The notes beneath the pieces are model-generated. The model did not search any database and had not been told where the DNA came from. It saw nothing but the letters and a program-made list of their open reading frames with translations. From Pikeienuella piscinae (GTDB lineage: Bacteria; Pseudomonadota; Alphaproteobacteria; Rhodobacterales; Rhodobacteraceae), in contig NZ_CP049056.1 of assembly GCF_011044155.1 (NCBI RefSeq), forward strand, positions 310,001 through 374,000: DNA of 64,000 nt, in the 5' to 3' direction. Below, piece by piece: positions 30,117-40,720 of the stretch. Numbering within the stretch: position 1 is the first letter of the stretch; each line of letters starts with the position of its first letter. Position numbers and translations under genes: made by a program.

Positions 30117-31682
30117 TTACGCCGCAGCCTCGTCGTTGTTGGTCTTATCGCTCGACTTGGTTCGCGTCGATTTCAGTTTCGGCAGCGGGATCGACATGAA
30201 GGCGGGCATATGGTCGCCAAGCCCCTTCACCGGCGCGCCATCGCCATTGTTGCGCTGAGCGGCGTTGCTATTGCGCAGACCGCCGCCTGACTCTCGCCGC
30301 CGCTGGTTCTGTTTCGGCGCCGCCTGTTCGGCCTGCTGTTCGCGCTTCGGTTCATTTTTCTGCGCGGCTGGCGGCTGTTCCGTCGCAGGCGCCGCTGCAG
30401 ATTCGGCTTCGACGCTGCGGGCCTCTTCGGTTTCGGAACCGTTTCGCCGTGACTCGTCGCGCCGTGGCCGTCGTGCGCGCCGGTTGTTCTCACCGCGTGG
30501 TTCGGGGCGCGGTTTGCGCCCTACGCGAACGGCGTCCGCTGGCGGGGGCGTCCGATCGATCTTCGTCTCAATCAGCTCTTCGATCTTGTCGAGATATTTC
30601 GTTTCATGCGGCAGACAGAGCGTCAGCGCGTCGCCGGCGCGCCCCGCACGGCCCGTCCTCCCGATACGGTGGACGTAGTCCTCGGAGTGGATCGGAACGT
30701 CGAAATTGAAGACATGGGAGACGATGGGAATGTCGAGCCCGCGCGCCGCCACATCCGACGCGACGAGAATCCTCAACTCGTTGGCGCGGAAAGCGTCCAG
30801 CGTCCGCATTCGCACCTTCTGGTCGAGATCGCCATGGATGGGCGCAGCGTTGTAGCCGTGCTTCGAGAGGCTCTTCGCGACGATGTCGACATTCGACTTA
30901 CGATTGCAAAATACGATGGCGTTGGTCAGCTTCTCGCCTTCGGCGTCGATCAACGCGCGAAGAAGATCGCGTTTTTCGCTATCCGCCGCCTCTTTGGACG
31001 AGGCTTTCCACTCGATGACGCGCTGAGAGATATTTTCGCCCGTCGTCGCCTGCCGCGCCACCTCAATCCGCACCGGATTATGTAGGAACTCCTGAGTCAA
31101 TCGCGTGATTTCCGGCGGCATCGTGGCGGAGAAGAAAAGGGTCTGCCGCGTGAAGGGCGTGAGTTTGAAGATGCGTTCGATATCGGGAATGAAGCCCATG
31201 TCGAGCATCCGGTCGGCCTCATCCACCACCATGATCTCGATCCCGGTGAGCATCAGTTTGCCCCGTTCGAAATGGTCGAGAAGCCGACCCGGCGTCGCGA
31301 TCAGAACGTCGACGCCGCGGTCGATCAGCTTGTCCTGATCCTTGAAGCTGACGCCGCCGATCAGCAGCGCCATGGTGAGTTTGTGATACTTGCCGTAGAT
31401 CTCGAAATTCTCGGCCACCTGCGCCGCCAGTTCACGCGTCGGGCAGAGAACGAGGCTGCGCGGCATACGCGCCCGCGCCCGACCCTGCGCCAGGATCGTG
31501 ATCATCGGCAGCGTGAAGGCGGCGGTCTTGCCGGTGCCGGTTTGGGCGATGCCGAGCACGTCCTTCGCCATCAGCGCATGCGGGATCGCCTGCTCCTGGA
31601 TCGGCGTTGGCGTGTCGTAGCCGGCCTCAAGGATAGCCTGATAGACTTTCGGATCGAGATTAAGTTCTGAGAAGGAAGTCAT
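30117..31682 (-). CDS. DEAD-box RNA helicase, RhlE-like
   Basis: ATP-dependent RNA helicase of 521 residues. Q motif region at the N-terminus (FSELNLDP, GYDTPTPIQEQAIP), Walker A AQTGTGKT, motif Ia PTRELAAQ, DEAD box VVDEADRMLDMGF, SAT in FFSATMP, and motif VI HRIGRTGRAG are all present. After about residue 385 the protein becomes a long disordered tail rich in Arg, Glu, Gln and Asn, ending KSSDKTNNDEAAA, likely for RNA binding. Start 31682 follows AAAGGG; the frame stays open further upstream but without a better site. Confidence 0.95.
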   Translation of the reverse strand: MTSFSELNLDPKVYQAILEAGYDTPTPIQEQAIPHALMAKDVLGIAQTGTGKTAAFTLPMITILAQGRARARMPRSLVLCPTRELAAQVAENFEIYGKYHKLTMALLIGGVSFKDQDKLIDRGVDVLIATPGRLLDHFERGKLMLTGIEIMVVDEADRMLDMGFIPDIERIFKLTPFTRQTLFFSATMPPEITRLTQEFLHNPVRIEVARQATTGENISQRVIEWKASSKEAADSEKRDLLRALIDAEGEKLTNAIVFCNRKSNVDIVAKSLSKHGYNAAPIHGDLDQKVRMRTLDAFRANELRILVASDVAARGLDIPIVSHVFNFDVPIHSEDYVHRIGRTGRAGRAGDALTLCLPHETKYLDKIEELIETKIDRTPPPADAVRVGRKPRPEPRGENNRRARRPRRDESRRNGSETEEARSVEAESAAAPATEQPPAAQKNEPKREQQAEQAAPKQNQRRRESGGGLRNSNAAQRNNGDGAPVKGLGDHMPAFMSIPLPKLKSTRTKSSDKTNNDEAAA

Positions 31683-31847
31683 AGGACCCTTTCGCGTTGT
31701 TTGGCGGTCTGATGGCCGCCTGTTCAACGCGGCCCTGAGCGTCCATATTGACGCTCTTCCTTATGTGCGTTGCAAAATAGACAGACGTGTCCGAAAGTCA
31801 ATCGGAGCGTAGGCGGCGCGCTGTCGCGGACAAATCGGAGATTGGCG

Positions 31848-32612
31848 ATGCGAATACTGAGGTCATCCGCAGTCTTTTTTGTTTTGATTTGTATGGGATT
31901 CGCCGCCGAGACGCAGGAGATCTGCGAAGGATTCGGGCCGCAATCGCCGCGCGACATCTCGACGAAGGCGGGGCAGAATACGAAAGCCTTCGCTCTCGCG
32001 CCGTCGGCCGCCAGCCTCAACCTCTGCAATATCCATACGCACACACAGGCCGAGCATCGCGGACCCGGATTCGCGTATGCCTCGGGTGCGGGCGGATTTC
32101 GCTGTAATGGATCGGACGCGCTGACTGCGGCGGAGCGCGCGCCGCTCAAGGGCGCCTATAAGGGTGCGGCCCCGGGCGACACGGTTGAGGTGCATTGGGT
32201 CTACTCTTCATGTGACGTCATGCCGGGAGAGGGGCTCGCCGCCTGCGCGCCGCAGACCTGCGCCGAGCCGCAAATTCGCGTTGAGGCGCAGGTGTTCCTG
32301 CTGGTGAACGACCCTGAGGCCCTCGATTTCGGCGACTATGCCTACGCGGCCAACCGCGTGGGGCGGCCACAACCGAAAGCTTTGCCCGATGGCGGTGTTC
32401 CGGTGATCTATGCCGGCTCGACCACCGGGCCGGCCTATTCCGCGTCGATATGTTCGCCACTTCACGTGACCTGGAGCGTCAGGCCGGATTGCGTCAAGCT
32501 CGACATCGCCTCTCTTCATCGCTGGGCGGAGGCGAATGTCTTCAACGAGACCAAATCGCATGGCGTCCGAGCGCTGGTTACGGCCCCCGCGCTCCTCTCG
32601 CCGATCGAGTAA
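31848..32612 (+). CDS. Secreted delta-class carbonic anhydrase
   Basis: The 254-residue product has a signal peptide (SAVFFVLICMGFAAETQ, about residues 8-24). The mature start ICEGFGPQSPRDI and the metal-site stretch LCNIHTHTQAEHRGPGF match what I know of the delta-class carbonic anhydrase family (first described from diatoms, with bacterial homologues). The histidines in that stretch are the likely zinc ligands. Several cysteines suggest disulfides, consistent with export. It would interconvert CO2 and bicarbonate in the periplasm. It is divergent from the helicase gene, and CGGAG precedes its ATG. Other upstream starts exist but would place the signal peptide internally. Confidence 0.82.
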   Translation: MRILRSSAVFFVLICMGFAAETQEICEGFGPQSPRDISTKAGQNTKAFALAPSAASLNLCNIHTHTQAEHRGPGFAYASGAGGFRCNGSDALTAAERAPLKGAYKGAAPGDTVEVHWVYSSCDVMPGEGLAACAPQTCAEPQIRVEAQVFLLVNDPEALDFGDYAYAANRVGRPQPKALPDGGVPVIYAGSTTGPAYSASICSPLHVTWSVRPDCVKLDIASLHRWAEANVFNETKSHGVRALVTAPALLSPIE

Positions 32613-32682
32613 CACGATACTTTGCTGTTGCGGCGCGTTGCGCTGGTTGCTCCAACGTGAACGGCGAGCGGGATGATCGGGG

Positions 32683-33183
32683 CTATTCCTGTTGCTTCGC
32701 GAACGCGTCCGGCCGCGTCTCCCGCGCCATCGCATCAAGAACGGCGTTGGCGAGACCCGGCTCCTTTCCCTCGGGGAAAAACGCGCGCGCAACGTCCACA
32801 TATTCGGTGATTATCACCTTGGGCGGGGTTTTTCGCTCCTCGAGAAGTTCGGCGCCGGCGGCGCGGAAGAGGGCGCGGAGCGTGGCGTCGATACGGCCGA
32901 GCGGCCATTTCTCGACCAGAATGCGGTCGGTGGTCTGGTCGATCTCGATCTGTCGGGCGAGCGCGTGTTTCAGCAGCCGGCGGAAAAGTGCGATATCAGC
33001 GTCGTGGTACTGTGCGCCGTCGATCTCCATGCCGATGCGGTGCGCTTCGAACTGGTTGCGGACCGTGACCATGGGCTGGCCGGAAAGCTCCATCTGATAG
33101 AGCGCCTGCACCGCGGCGAGGCGCGCGGCGGAGCGCATTCGGCGGCGATCTTCACCCTTCGGGGCCTGAACCTCCCGCGACAT
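32683..33183 (-). CDS. nusB: Transcription antitermination factor NusB
   Basis: RNA-binding protein of 166 residues that joins NusE/S10 on boxA of rRNA leaders. The helical core SAARLAAVQALYQMELSG and the C-terminal PPKVIITEYVDVARAFF are typical. It begins on the base after the ribH stop, and ribH-nusB is a very common pair. Confidence 0.95.
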   Translation of the reverse strand: MSREVQAPKGEDRRRMRSAARLAAVQALYQMELSGQPMVTVRNQFEAHRIGMEIDGAQYHDADIALFRRLLKHALARQIEIDQTTDRILVEKWPLGRIDATLRALFRAAGAELLEERKTPPKVIITEYVDVARAFFPEGKEPGLANAVLDAMARETRPDAFAKQQE

Positions 33184-33717
33184 TCAGACTCCTCCGATCA
33201 CAGGGTCGCCGGCGAGGCGTATGTCGCCCTTTCCGGTCGCGGGGGCGGCGAAGCGCCGTTTGAGGGCGAGGAGATGCAGCGCCGCCTCGGCTGCGCCGCC
33301 GCCCTTGTTCATGCATGCCGGATCGGCCCTGACGACCGCCTGAGCGTGGGTTTCCACGGTGAGGATGCCGTTGCCGAGGCAGAGCCCGCGCTCGACGCCG
33401 AGCAGCGTGAGAGCGCGAGAGCTGTCATTGCAGACGGTCTCGTAATGTGTCGTCTCGCCCCGGATCACACAGCCGAGCGCGACAAATGCGGAAAAGCGCC
33501 GCTCCGCGAGCCGGATGGCGATGGGAATCTCCAGCGCGCCCGGAACCTCAGCCAGCTCGTGTTTCGCACCCGCGGCGTCCAGCGCCGCGCGGGCGCCGGC
33601 GATCAGCATGTCGGCGATGTCGCGATAGAAGGGCGCGGCGACGATCAGGATGCGCGGCGCGTCGTCAAAACGCGGTGGCGCGAGGGCGATGCGGTCTTCG
33701 GTCGACGCCATGTTCAT
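33184..33717 (-). CDS. ribH: 6,7-dimethyl-8-ribityllumazine synthase
   Basis: Penultimate enzyme of riboflavin synthesis, 177 residues; forms icosahedral or pentameric shells. Visible are FYRDIADMLI, VPGALEIPIAI, GCVIRGETTHYETVCND with the catalytic His, and GILTVET. The N-terminus is some 15 residues longer than average. Start 33717 gives an ATGA overlap with the upstream gene; an internal ATG at 33711 is possible. Confidence 0.95.
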   Translation of the reverse strand: MNMASTEDRIALAPPRFDDAPRILIVAAPFYRDIADMLIAGARAALDAAGAKHELAEVPGALEIPIAIRLAERRFSAFVALGCVIRGETTHYETVCNDSSRALTLLGVERGLCLGNGILTVETHAQAVVRADPACMNKGGGAAEAALHLLALKRRFAAPATGKGDIRLAGDPVIGGV

Positions 33718-34832
33718 TCCTTCCAATTCGGAATCGCTCTGACGCCGGTGATCGAGAGTCCGTATGCTTCGAGGCCCACGACCTCCGGTTTTGGCGAGTT
33801 TGTCAGGAGCGTCATCTCACCGACTCCAAGCGCGGCGAGAATCTGCGCGCCGACGCCATATTGCTTGAGCCGCTTCGGCGCGTCGTGCGGGGCGTTGTTC
33901 AGCCGCGCGGAGACGAGATTGGGCGACATGTCGCGCAGAAGGACGAGCGCGCCGCAACCCTCTTCGGCGATCGCCGCCATCGCGGAGGGCGCCTGGCGCC
34001 AGTGGCCGCCGGCAAGCGCGAGCACGTCTTCGAGGGGATCGAGCTGGTGCATCCGCACCAGAGTCGGCGCACCCGGCGTGATTTCGCCCTTCACCAGCGC
34101 GATATGCTCTGTTCCGTTCGCGGTGTCGCGAAAAACGCGGAGAGCCCATTGGCCGCCGATTTCGGATTCGATATGCGTCGACGCGACTTCGCGGACGAGG
34201 TTATCGTGCCGACGCCGCCAGGCGATCAGGTCGCTGATTGTGCCGATCTTGAGATTGTGGCGCTGCGCGAAGGCGACCAGGTCGGGCAGGCGCGCCATCG
34301 ACCCGTCATCGTTCATGATCTCGCAGATGACGCCGGAAGGGTTGAGCCCGGCGATCCGCGCCACGTCGACCGCCGCTTCGGTATGACCGGCGCGGACGAG
34401 AACGCCGCCCGTCTTGGCGCGGAGCGGAAACACATGGCCAGGCGTGGCGATATCGGCGGGGCCGGAGGCCGAGTCGATGGCGACAGCAATGGTTCGCGCG
34501 CGGTCATGCGCGGAAATTCCGGTCGTCACGCCCTCGCGGGCCTCTATCGACACGGTGAAGGCGGTTTCGTGGCGCGACTGGTTCTGCGCGCTCATCAGGT
34601 TCAGGCCGAGCTTGTCCAGCCGTTCCGCCGTCATCGCGAGGCAGATCAATCCGCGCCCGTGCGTCGCCATGAAATTCACCGCGTCCGGCGTCGCCATCTG
34701 GCCGGGAATGACGAGATCGCCCTCATTCTCGCGGTCCTCGTGATCGACGAGGATGAACATGCGGCCGTTGCGCGCCTCCTCGATGATCTCCTCGGTCGGC
34801 GAGATCGCTTCGCTGTAGCTCTCTTCGGTCAT
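33714..34832 (-). CDS. ribB: 3,4-dihydroxy-2-butanone-4-phosphate synthase with degenerate GTP cyclohydrolase II-like domain
   Basis: The 372-residue protein has a complete RibB domain (residues about 10-210): DHEDRENEGDLV, ATHGRGLICLAM, RAGHTEAAVDVARIAG and the Glu in CEIMNDDG. The C-terminal half has the GTP cyclohydrolase II position but lacks the zinc cysteine motif and the RQEGRG-type catalytic segment; instead it reads LVRMHQLDPLEDVLALAGG. This matches the RibBX-type variant described in proteobacteria, in which only RibB is active. A separate RibA must then be encoded elsewhere. It leads the ribBX-ribH-nusB operon. Confidence 0.92.
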   Translation of the reverse strand: MTEESYSEAISPTEEIIEEARNGRMFILVDHEDRENEGDLVIPGQMATPDAVNFMATHGRGLICLAMTAERLDKLGLNLMSAQNQSRHETAFTVSIEAREGVTTGISAHDRARTIAVAIDSASGPADIATPGHVFPLRAKTGGVLVRAGHTEAAVDVARIAGLNPSGVICEIMNDDGSMARLPDLVAFAQRHNLKIGTISDLIAWRRRHDNLVREVASTHIESEIGGQWALRVFRDTANGTEHIALVKGEITPGAPTLVRMHQLDPLEDVLALAGGHWRQAPSAMAAIAEEGCGALVLLRDMSPNLVSARLNNAPHDAPKRLKQYGVGAQILAALGVGEMTLLTNSPKPEVVGLEAYGLSITGVRAIPNWKE

Positions 34833-34950
34833 GTCGCGTCCGGTCCTTGCGCTCCCGGCGCCAAATACCGCGCGACGCGGAGAAAGACCAGCGGCGAGCG
34901 CGACGTTCCGGCTTGACGGCCGGATCGTCGCAACCGACCTTCGACCGTGA

Positions 34951-37266
<2,316 letters not shown>

Positions 37267-37267
37267 G

Positions 37268-39379
37268 ATGGTGACGAAGCCTTCGCAGTCGCCGGGCCGA
37301 CCGGAGGTTCTCTGGCCGCTCTTCGCCGAAATCGCCAGCCTGCCGGGAATTGGCGAGAAGACCGCGAAGCTCTACGCCAAGCTCGGTGCGACGCGGCCGC
37401 GCGACCTTCTCTTCACCGCGCCGACCGGGGTGATCGACCGGCGCATCCGTCCCTCCATCGCCGGCGCTGCGCTCGATGAAGTGGCGACAGTGGAGGTCGA
37501 GGTCGGCGCGCATCACCCGCCGAACGCAAAGGGCCGACCCTACCGCGTGATGGTGCGCGACGCGGGGGCGGAGTTCATCCTCACCTTCTTTCGCGCGCAT
37601 GAAGACTGGTTGCGCCGGACTCTGCCGACCGGCCAGCGGCGCGTCGTCTCCGGCAAGGTGGAGATTTTCGACGGCGTCATGCAGATGACGCACCCCGATC
37701 ATGTGTTGACCACGGCGGAGGCGGAGGCGTTGCCGCCGTTTGAGCCCGTCTACCCGCTCACTGCCGGTTTGGGGCAGCGCCAGGTGGCGAAGGCGGTCGC
37801 TGCGGCGCTCGCGCTGGCGCCGGCGCTTCCCGAATGGCTGGACCCGCCCCTGAAGGCGCGTGAGGGCTGGCCGGACTGGCGGGACGCGCTCGGCGTGCTT
37901 CATGCGCCGGACGGGCGAATGGCGCTCTCGCATTCTTCCCCGGCGCGCCGGCGGCTCGCCTATGACGAGGTGCTGGCGCACGCGCTGACTCTGGCGCTGG
38001 CCCGGGCGCGGATGCGGCGCGGGCGGGGGCGGGCGTCCAGCGGCGACCGCCGGCTCCGCGACCGGCTGCTGGCGGCGCTTCCCTATTCGCCGACCGGAGC
38101 GCAGTCGCGCGCCGCGGCCGAAATCGAGGCGGATATGGGGGCGTCGGACCGGATGCTCAGGCTCCTGCAGGGGGATGTCGGCGCCGGCAAGACGCTGGTC
38201 GCGATGCTCGCGCTGCTGACCGCGGTGGAGGCGGGCGGGCAGGGCGCGCTGATGGCGCCGACGGAGATCCTGGCGCGCCAGCATTTCGCGTCTCTCTCCC
38301 CGTTGGCGGAGGCGGCGGGCGTTCGGCTGGCGCTGTTGACCGGGCGGGACAAGGGTGGCGCGCGCGCGGCGAAGCTAACCGCCCTGACGGCCGGTGAGAC
38401 GGATATTCTGATCGGCACTCACGCGCTTTTCCAGAAGGGCGTGGAATTCGCCGATCTGCGCCTCGTCGTCGTCGACGAGCAGCACCGGTTCGGCGTTCGC
38501 CAGCGGATCGAACTGACGCAGAAGGGCGCAGGGGTGGATGTCCTCTCGATGACCGCGACGCCGATCCCGCGCACTTTGGCGCTGGCGAGCCATGGCGACA
38601 TGGATATCTCGGTGCTTGATGAGAAACCGCCGGGGCGCCAGCCCATTGAGACGCGGATGATCAACGCCGATCGACTTGACGATGTGGTCGCGCGGCTTCG
38701 CGCCGCGGTGGCGGCGGGGCGGCGGGCCTATTGGGTCTGTCCGCTGGTCGAGGAGAGCGCCGCGTCCGACATGGTCGCCGCGGAAGATCGCGCCGCCGCG
38801 CTGCGCATCGCGCTCGGCTCCGAGAACGTGGCGCTGGTTCATGGCCAGATGCCGCCGGCCGAGAAGGACTCGGCGATGGCCGCTTTCGCCTCGGGCGCGG
38901 TTCAGGTGCTGGTCGCGACAACGGTGATCGAGGTTGGGGTCGACGTGCCGGAGGCGACGATCATGGTGATCGAGCAGGCCGAGCGCTTCGGGCTCGCGCA
39001 GCTTCACCAGCTTCGCGGGCGGGTCGGCAGGGGTGGGGAGGCGTCGACCTGCCTCCTCCTCTATCGCGGTCCGCTTGGCGACGCCGCGCGCGCGCGCCTC
39101 TCGGTGCTTCGTGAAACAGAGGACGGGTTTCGCATCGCGGAGGAGGATCTGAAGCTCCGCGGCGCCGGAGATCTCCTTGGCACCGCCCAGTCCGGTCTGC
39201 CCGAGTTCCGAATCGCGGATCTGGAGGCCGACGGCGCGTTGATGCGCATCGCGCAATCTGATGCGCGCCTGGTGCTGGAGCGCGAGCCCCGTCTGGACGG
39301 CGCGCGCGGTGAAGCGCTGCGTGTTCTGCTTTATCTGCACGACCGCGATGCGACGATCCGTTACCTGGACGGCGCCTGA
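37268..39379 (+). CDS. recG: RecG ATP-dependent DNA helicase
   Basis: Branch-migrating helicase of 703 residues that reverses stalled forks. The wedge/OB domain occupies the first 230 residues. Walker A is LLQGDVGAGKTLVAM and motif II is VVVDEQHRFGVRQ (DEQH in place of DEAH). TMTATPIPRTLALASHGDMD, LHQLRGRVGRGG and the C-terminal TRG-like element follow. ATG lies one base after the ligA stop, so it is translationally linked to ligA. A LexA box begins 12 bases after its stop. Confidence 0.96.
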   Translation: MVTKPSQSPGRPEVLWPLFAEIASLPGIGEKTAKLYAKLGATRPRDLLFTAPTGVIDRRIRPSIAGAALDEVATVEVEVGAHHPPNAKGRPYRVMVRDAGAEFILTFFRAHEDWLRRTLPTGQRRVVSGKVEIFDGVMQMTHPDHVLTTAEAEALPPFEPVYPLTAGLGQRQVAKAVAAALALAPALPEWLDPPLKAREGWPDWRDALGVLHAPDGRMALSHSSPARRRLAYDEVLAHALTLALARARMRRGRGRASSGDRRLRDRLLAALPYSPTGAQSRAAAEIEADMGASDRMLRLLQGDVGAGKTLVAMLALLTAVEAGGQGALMAPTEILARQHFASLSPLAEAAGVRLALLTGRDKGGARAAKLTALTAGETDILIGTHALFQKGVEFADLRLVVVDEQHRFGVRQRIELTQKGAGVDVLSMTATPIPRTLALASHGDMDISVLDEKPPGRQPIETRMINADRLDDVVARLRAAVAAGRRAYWVCPLVEESAASDMVAAEDRAAALRIALGSENVALVHGQMPPAEKDSAMAAFASGAVQVLVATTVIEVGVDVPEATIMVIEQAERFGLAQLHQLRGRVGRGGEASTCLLLYRGPLGDAARARLSVLRETEDGFRIAEEDLKLRGAGDLLGTAQSGLPEFRIADLEADGALMRIAQSDARLVLEREPRLDGARGEALRVLLYLHDRDATIRYLDGA

Positions 39380-39390
39380 CGGTCATTAAT

Positions 39391-39434
39391 GTTCGAGTAA
39401 TGTTCTTGACATTGGGGCGATAAAGAGAACAAAT
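39391..39434 (+). promoter_or_regulatory. LexA (SOS) box overlapping a sigma70 promoter
   Basis: GTTC-GAGTAAT-GTTC (39391-39405) is a perfect GTTC-N7-GTTC direct repeat, the alphaproteobacterial LexA operator. It ends immediately before a perfect -35 TTGACA (39406-39411); 17 bases on, ACAAAT (39429-39434) can serve as -10. Repressor bound here would block the promoter. The only gene before the next terminator is the microprotein at 39482. Confidence 0.8.
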
Positions 39435-39481
39435 AGGGATCAGAACACGTATTATGCAACCTAAAGCAGAAAGATTCCATC

Positions 39482-39610
39482 ATGAGCGCGGTAGGCAGAC
39501 TGATCGAACTCGCAGCCGCCCGTCCGGGAGAGGCCCTTGCCGATGTGCTTGGTCTTGCGGCGATCTGCGTGATGGTTTTCGTTGGTTTCGCGGCGACCGC
39601 GTTCGCCTGA
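39482..39610 (+). CDS. SOS-regulated 42-residue membrane microprotein
   Basis: The frame encodes 42 residues: an N-terminal amphipathic part (MSAVGRLIELAAARPGEALA) and one membrane segment (DVLGLAAICVMVFVGFAA) reaching almost to the C-terminus. An AGAAAG lies 8-10 bases upstream of the ATG. It sits between a LexA-box promoter and a strong terminator and has no partner gene. In Caulobacter, SidA is a similarly small, LexA-controlled inner-membrane inhibitor of cell division; this protein may play a like part, but that is inference from regulation and topology, not from sequence similarity. Confidence 0.7.
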   Translation: MSAVGRLIELAAARPGEALADVLGLAAICVMVFVGFAATAFA

Positions 39611-39715
39611 ACGTCGGATCCCTTCCTTTCTGTCTGCGCGCTTATTCTCTCTGCGCGCTGACCCGTTCCTCGCGTTCTGTCCCGCGAAGGCCGGTGGTGG
39701 ACGCCGATGTCGACT

Positions 39716-39752
39716 GGCGCCGCGGTTCGTACGCCGCGGCGCCTTTTTCTTT
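39716..39752 (+). terminator. Strong rho-independent terminator
   Basis: GGCGCCGCGG (39716-39725) pairs perfectly with CCGCGGCGCC (39734-39743) around an 8-base loop, followed by TTTTTCTTT. It ends the microprotein transcript. On the other strand no T tract follows, so it acts mainly rightward. Confidence 0.9.
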
Positions 39753-39793
39753 GGATCAGAGTGAGCGCGCCGTTTCGCGCCACGGTGACAGCG

Positions 39794-40720
39794 TCAACCG
39801 ACGACTTCGAAAAGAGCGAGGATATTGCGTTGAATCGGCAGAAAATTGTCGTCGGAAGCGATAAACAGATAGGTCCGGTCGGCTTCGCGCCAGAGCGCTA
39901 CGCTCTCGATGTTGTCGATATCCGTTTCCGCGCCGAAATCGAGCAGCGTCTCCTCTTCGAGCGGCGCCGCGCCGTCGCCCCAACGAAACCGTCGCAACCG
40001 AAAGCGAAATCCCCTGAAGACTGAGAACGCCCGTTCCGTCACATAGAGCCAGCCGTCAGGCCCAAAATCGGCGCCGGTTGGGCGATAGGAGCCGCGCCGC
40101 GGAATGGTCTTCGTCTTCCACCCTTCGCGTCCATCGATCCAGATCGTGAAGACGGCGCCGGAGTCGCCCTCTCCGATGGCCCAAAGCTGACCGTCGACGT
40201 CGCGGGCAAGGGCTTCGATCCCCCTGTTCTTGCTGAAATGCGCCCATTCGGGATGCTGGATCCGGGCCCGTGTAGGCCCGCCGGGCTGGTCAAACGCCAG
40301 GATCCTGTGCCGACCTTCATAAGAGACCCAGAGCCGGCCGGATTCGGGATCGCGCGCCAGACCCTCGGCGTCGCGGGCGCCGCCGGGAAGGGGGCTCCCC
40401 TCGGCGTCAAGCATCCGGGCGGCGATGATCGACTCTACGCCGACGAGCCGCCCATTCTCGATCTGGAGCGCGATACGAAACCAGTCTCCGGTGTCGGAGA
40501 TCGCGATTGCGACGCCGGGCCCCTCCATAGCCAGGCCGGAGAGGCCGCCAAACCAGCGTTCTGGCGGGCTTATCGCCACGGCGCCGCGAAAGATCAGCGG
40601 GCCCCCCGCCGGCGTCGCAAGTTGCATCGACCGGCTTTTCGGCGCGGTCGGCGGTGTGAAGCCGTCCGCCAGCGCTGGCGCGGCGGCGAGAAGCGCCGCG
40701 ACGACGAGAGGTTTGATCAT
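39794..40720 (-). CDS. Exported esterase-like/phytase-family beta-propeller protein
   Basis: The 308-residue product has a signal peptide (VVAALLAAAPALADG) and a repetitive beta-propeller-like body with motifs such as FGGLSGLAMEG, DAEGLARDPESGRLWVSYEG, GIEALARDVDGQLWAIGEG and DNIESVALW. This pattern is typical of the 'esterase-like activity of phytase' family found in alphaproteobacterial genomes. The substrate is unknown. It follows mepA with an ATGA overlap, so the two exported proteins are co-translated. Confidence 0.8.
   Translation of the reverse strand: MIKPLVVAALLAAAPALADGFTPPTAPKSRSMQLATPAGGPLIFRGAVAISPPERWFGGLSGLAMEGPGVAIAISDTGDWFRIALQIENGRLVGVESIIAARMLDAEGSPLPGGARDAEGLARDPESGRLWVSYEGRHRILAFDQPGGPTRARIQHPEWAHFSKNRGIEALARDVDGQLWAIGEGDSGAVFTIWIDGREGWKTKTIPRRGSYRPTGADFGPDGWLYVTERAFSVFRGFRFRLRRFRWGDGAAPLEEETLLDFGAETDIDNIESVALWREADRTYLFIASDDNFLPIQRNILALFEVVG

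Noticed and set aside
30109-30128. GCTGCGGC-TTAC-GCCGCAGC palindrome at the helicase stop
   Set aside because: It lies over the last codons (Ala-Ala-Ala) with no T tract; explained by coding of the C-terminus.
39427-39446. Second GAAC pair downstream of the recG LexA box
   Set aside because: The half-sites are 12 bases apart, not 7, so it does not fit the operator.
39629-39670. Direct repeat TCTGCGCGCT in the microprotein 3' region
   Set aside because: Only two 10-base copies in GC-rich sequence; likely chance.
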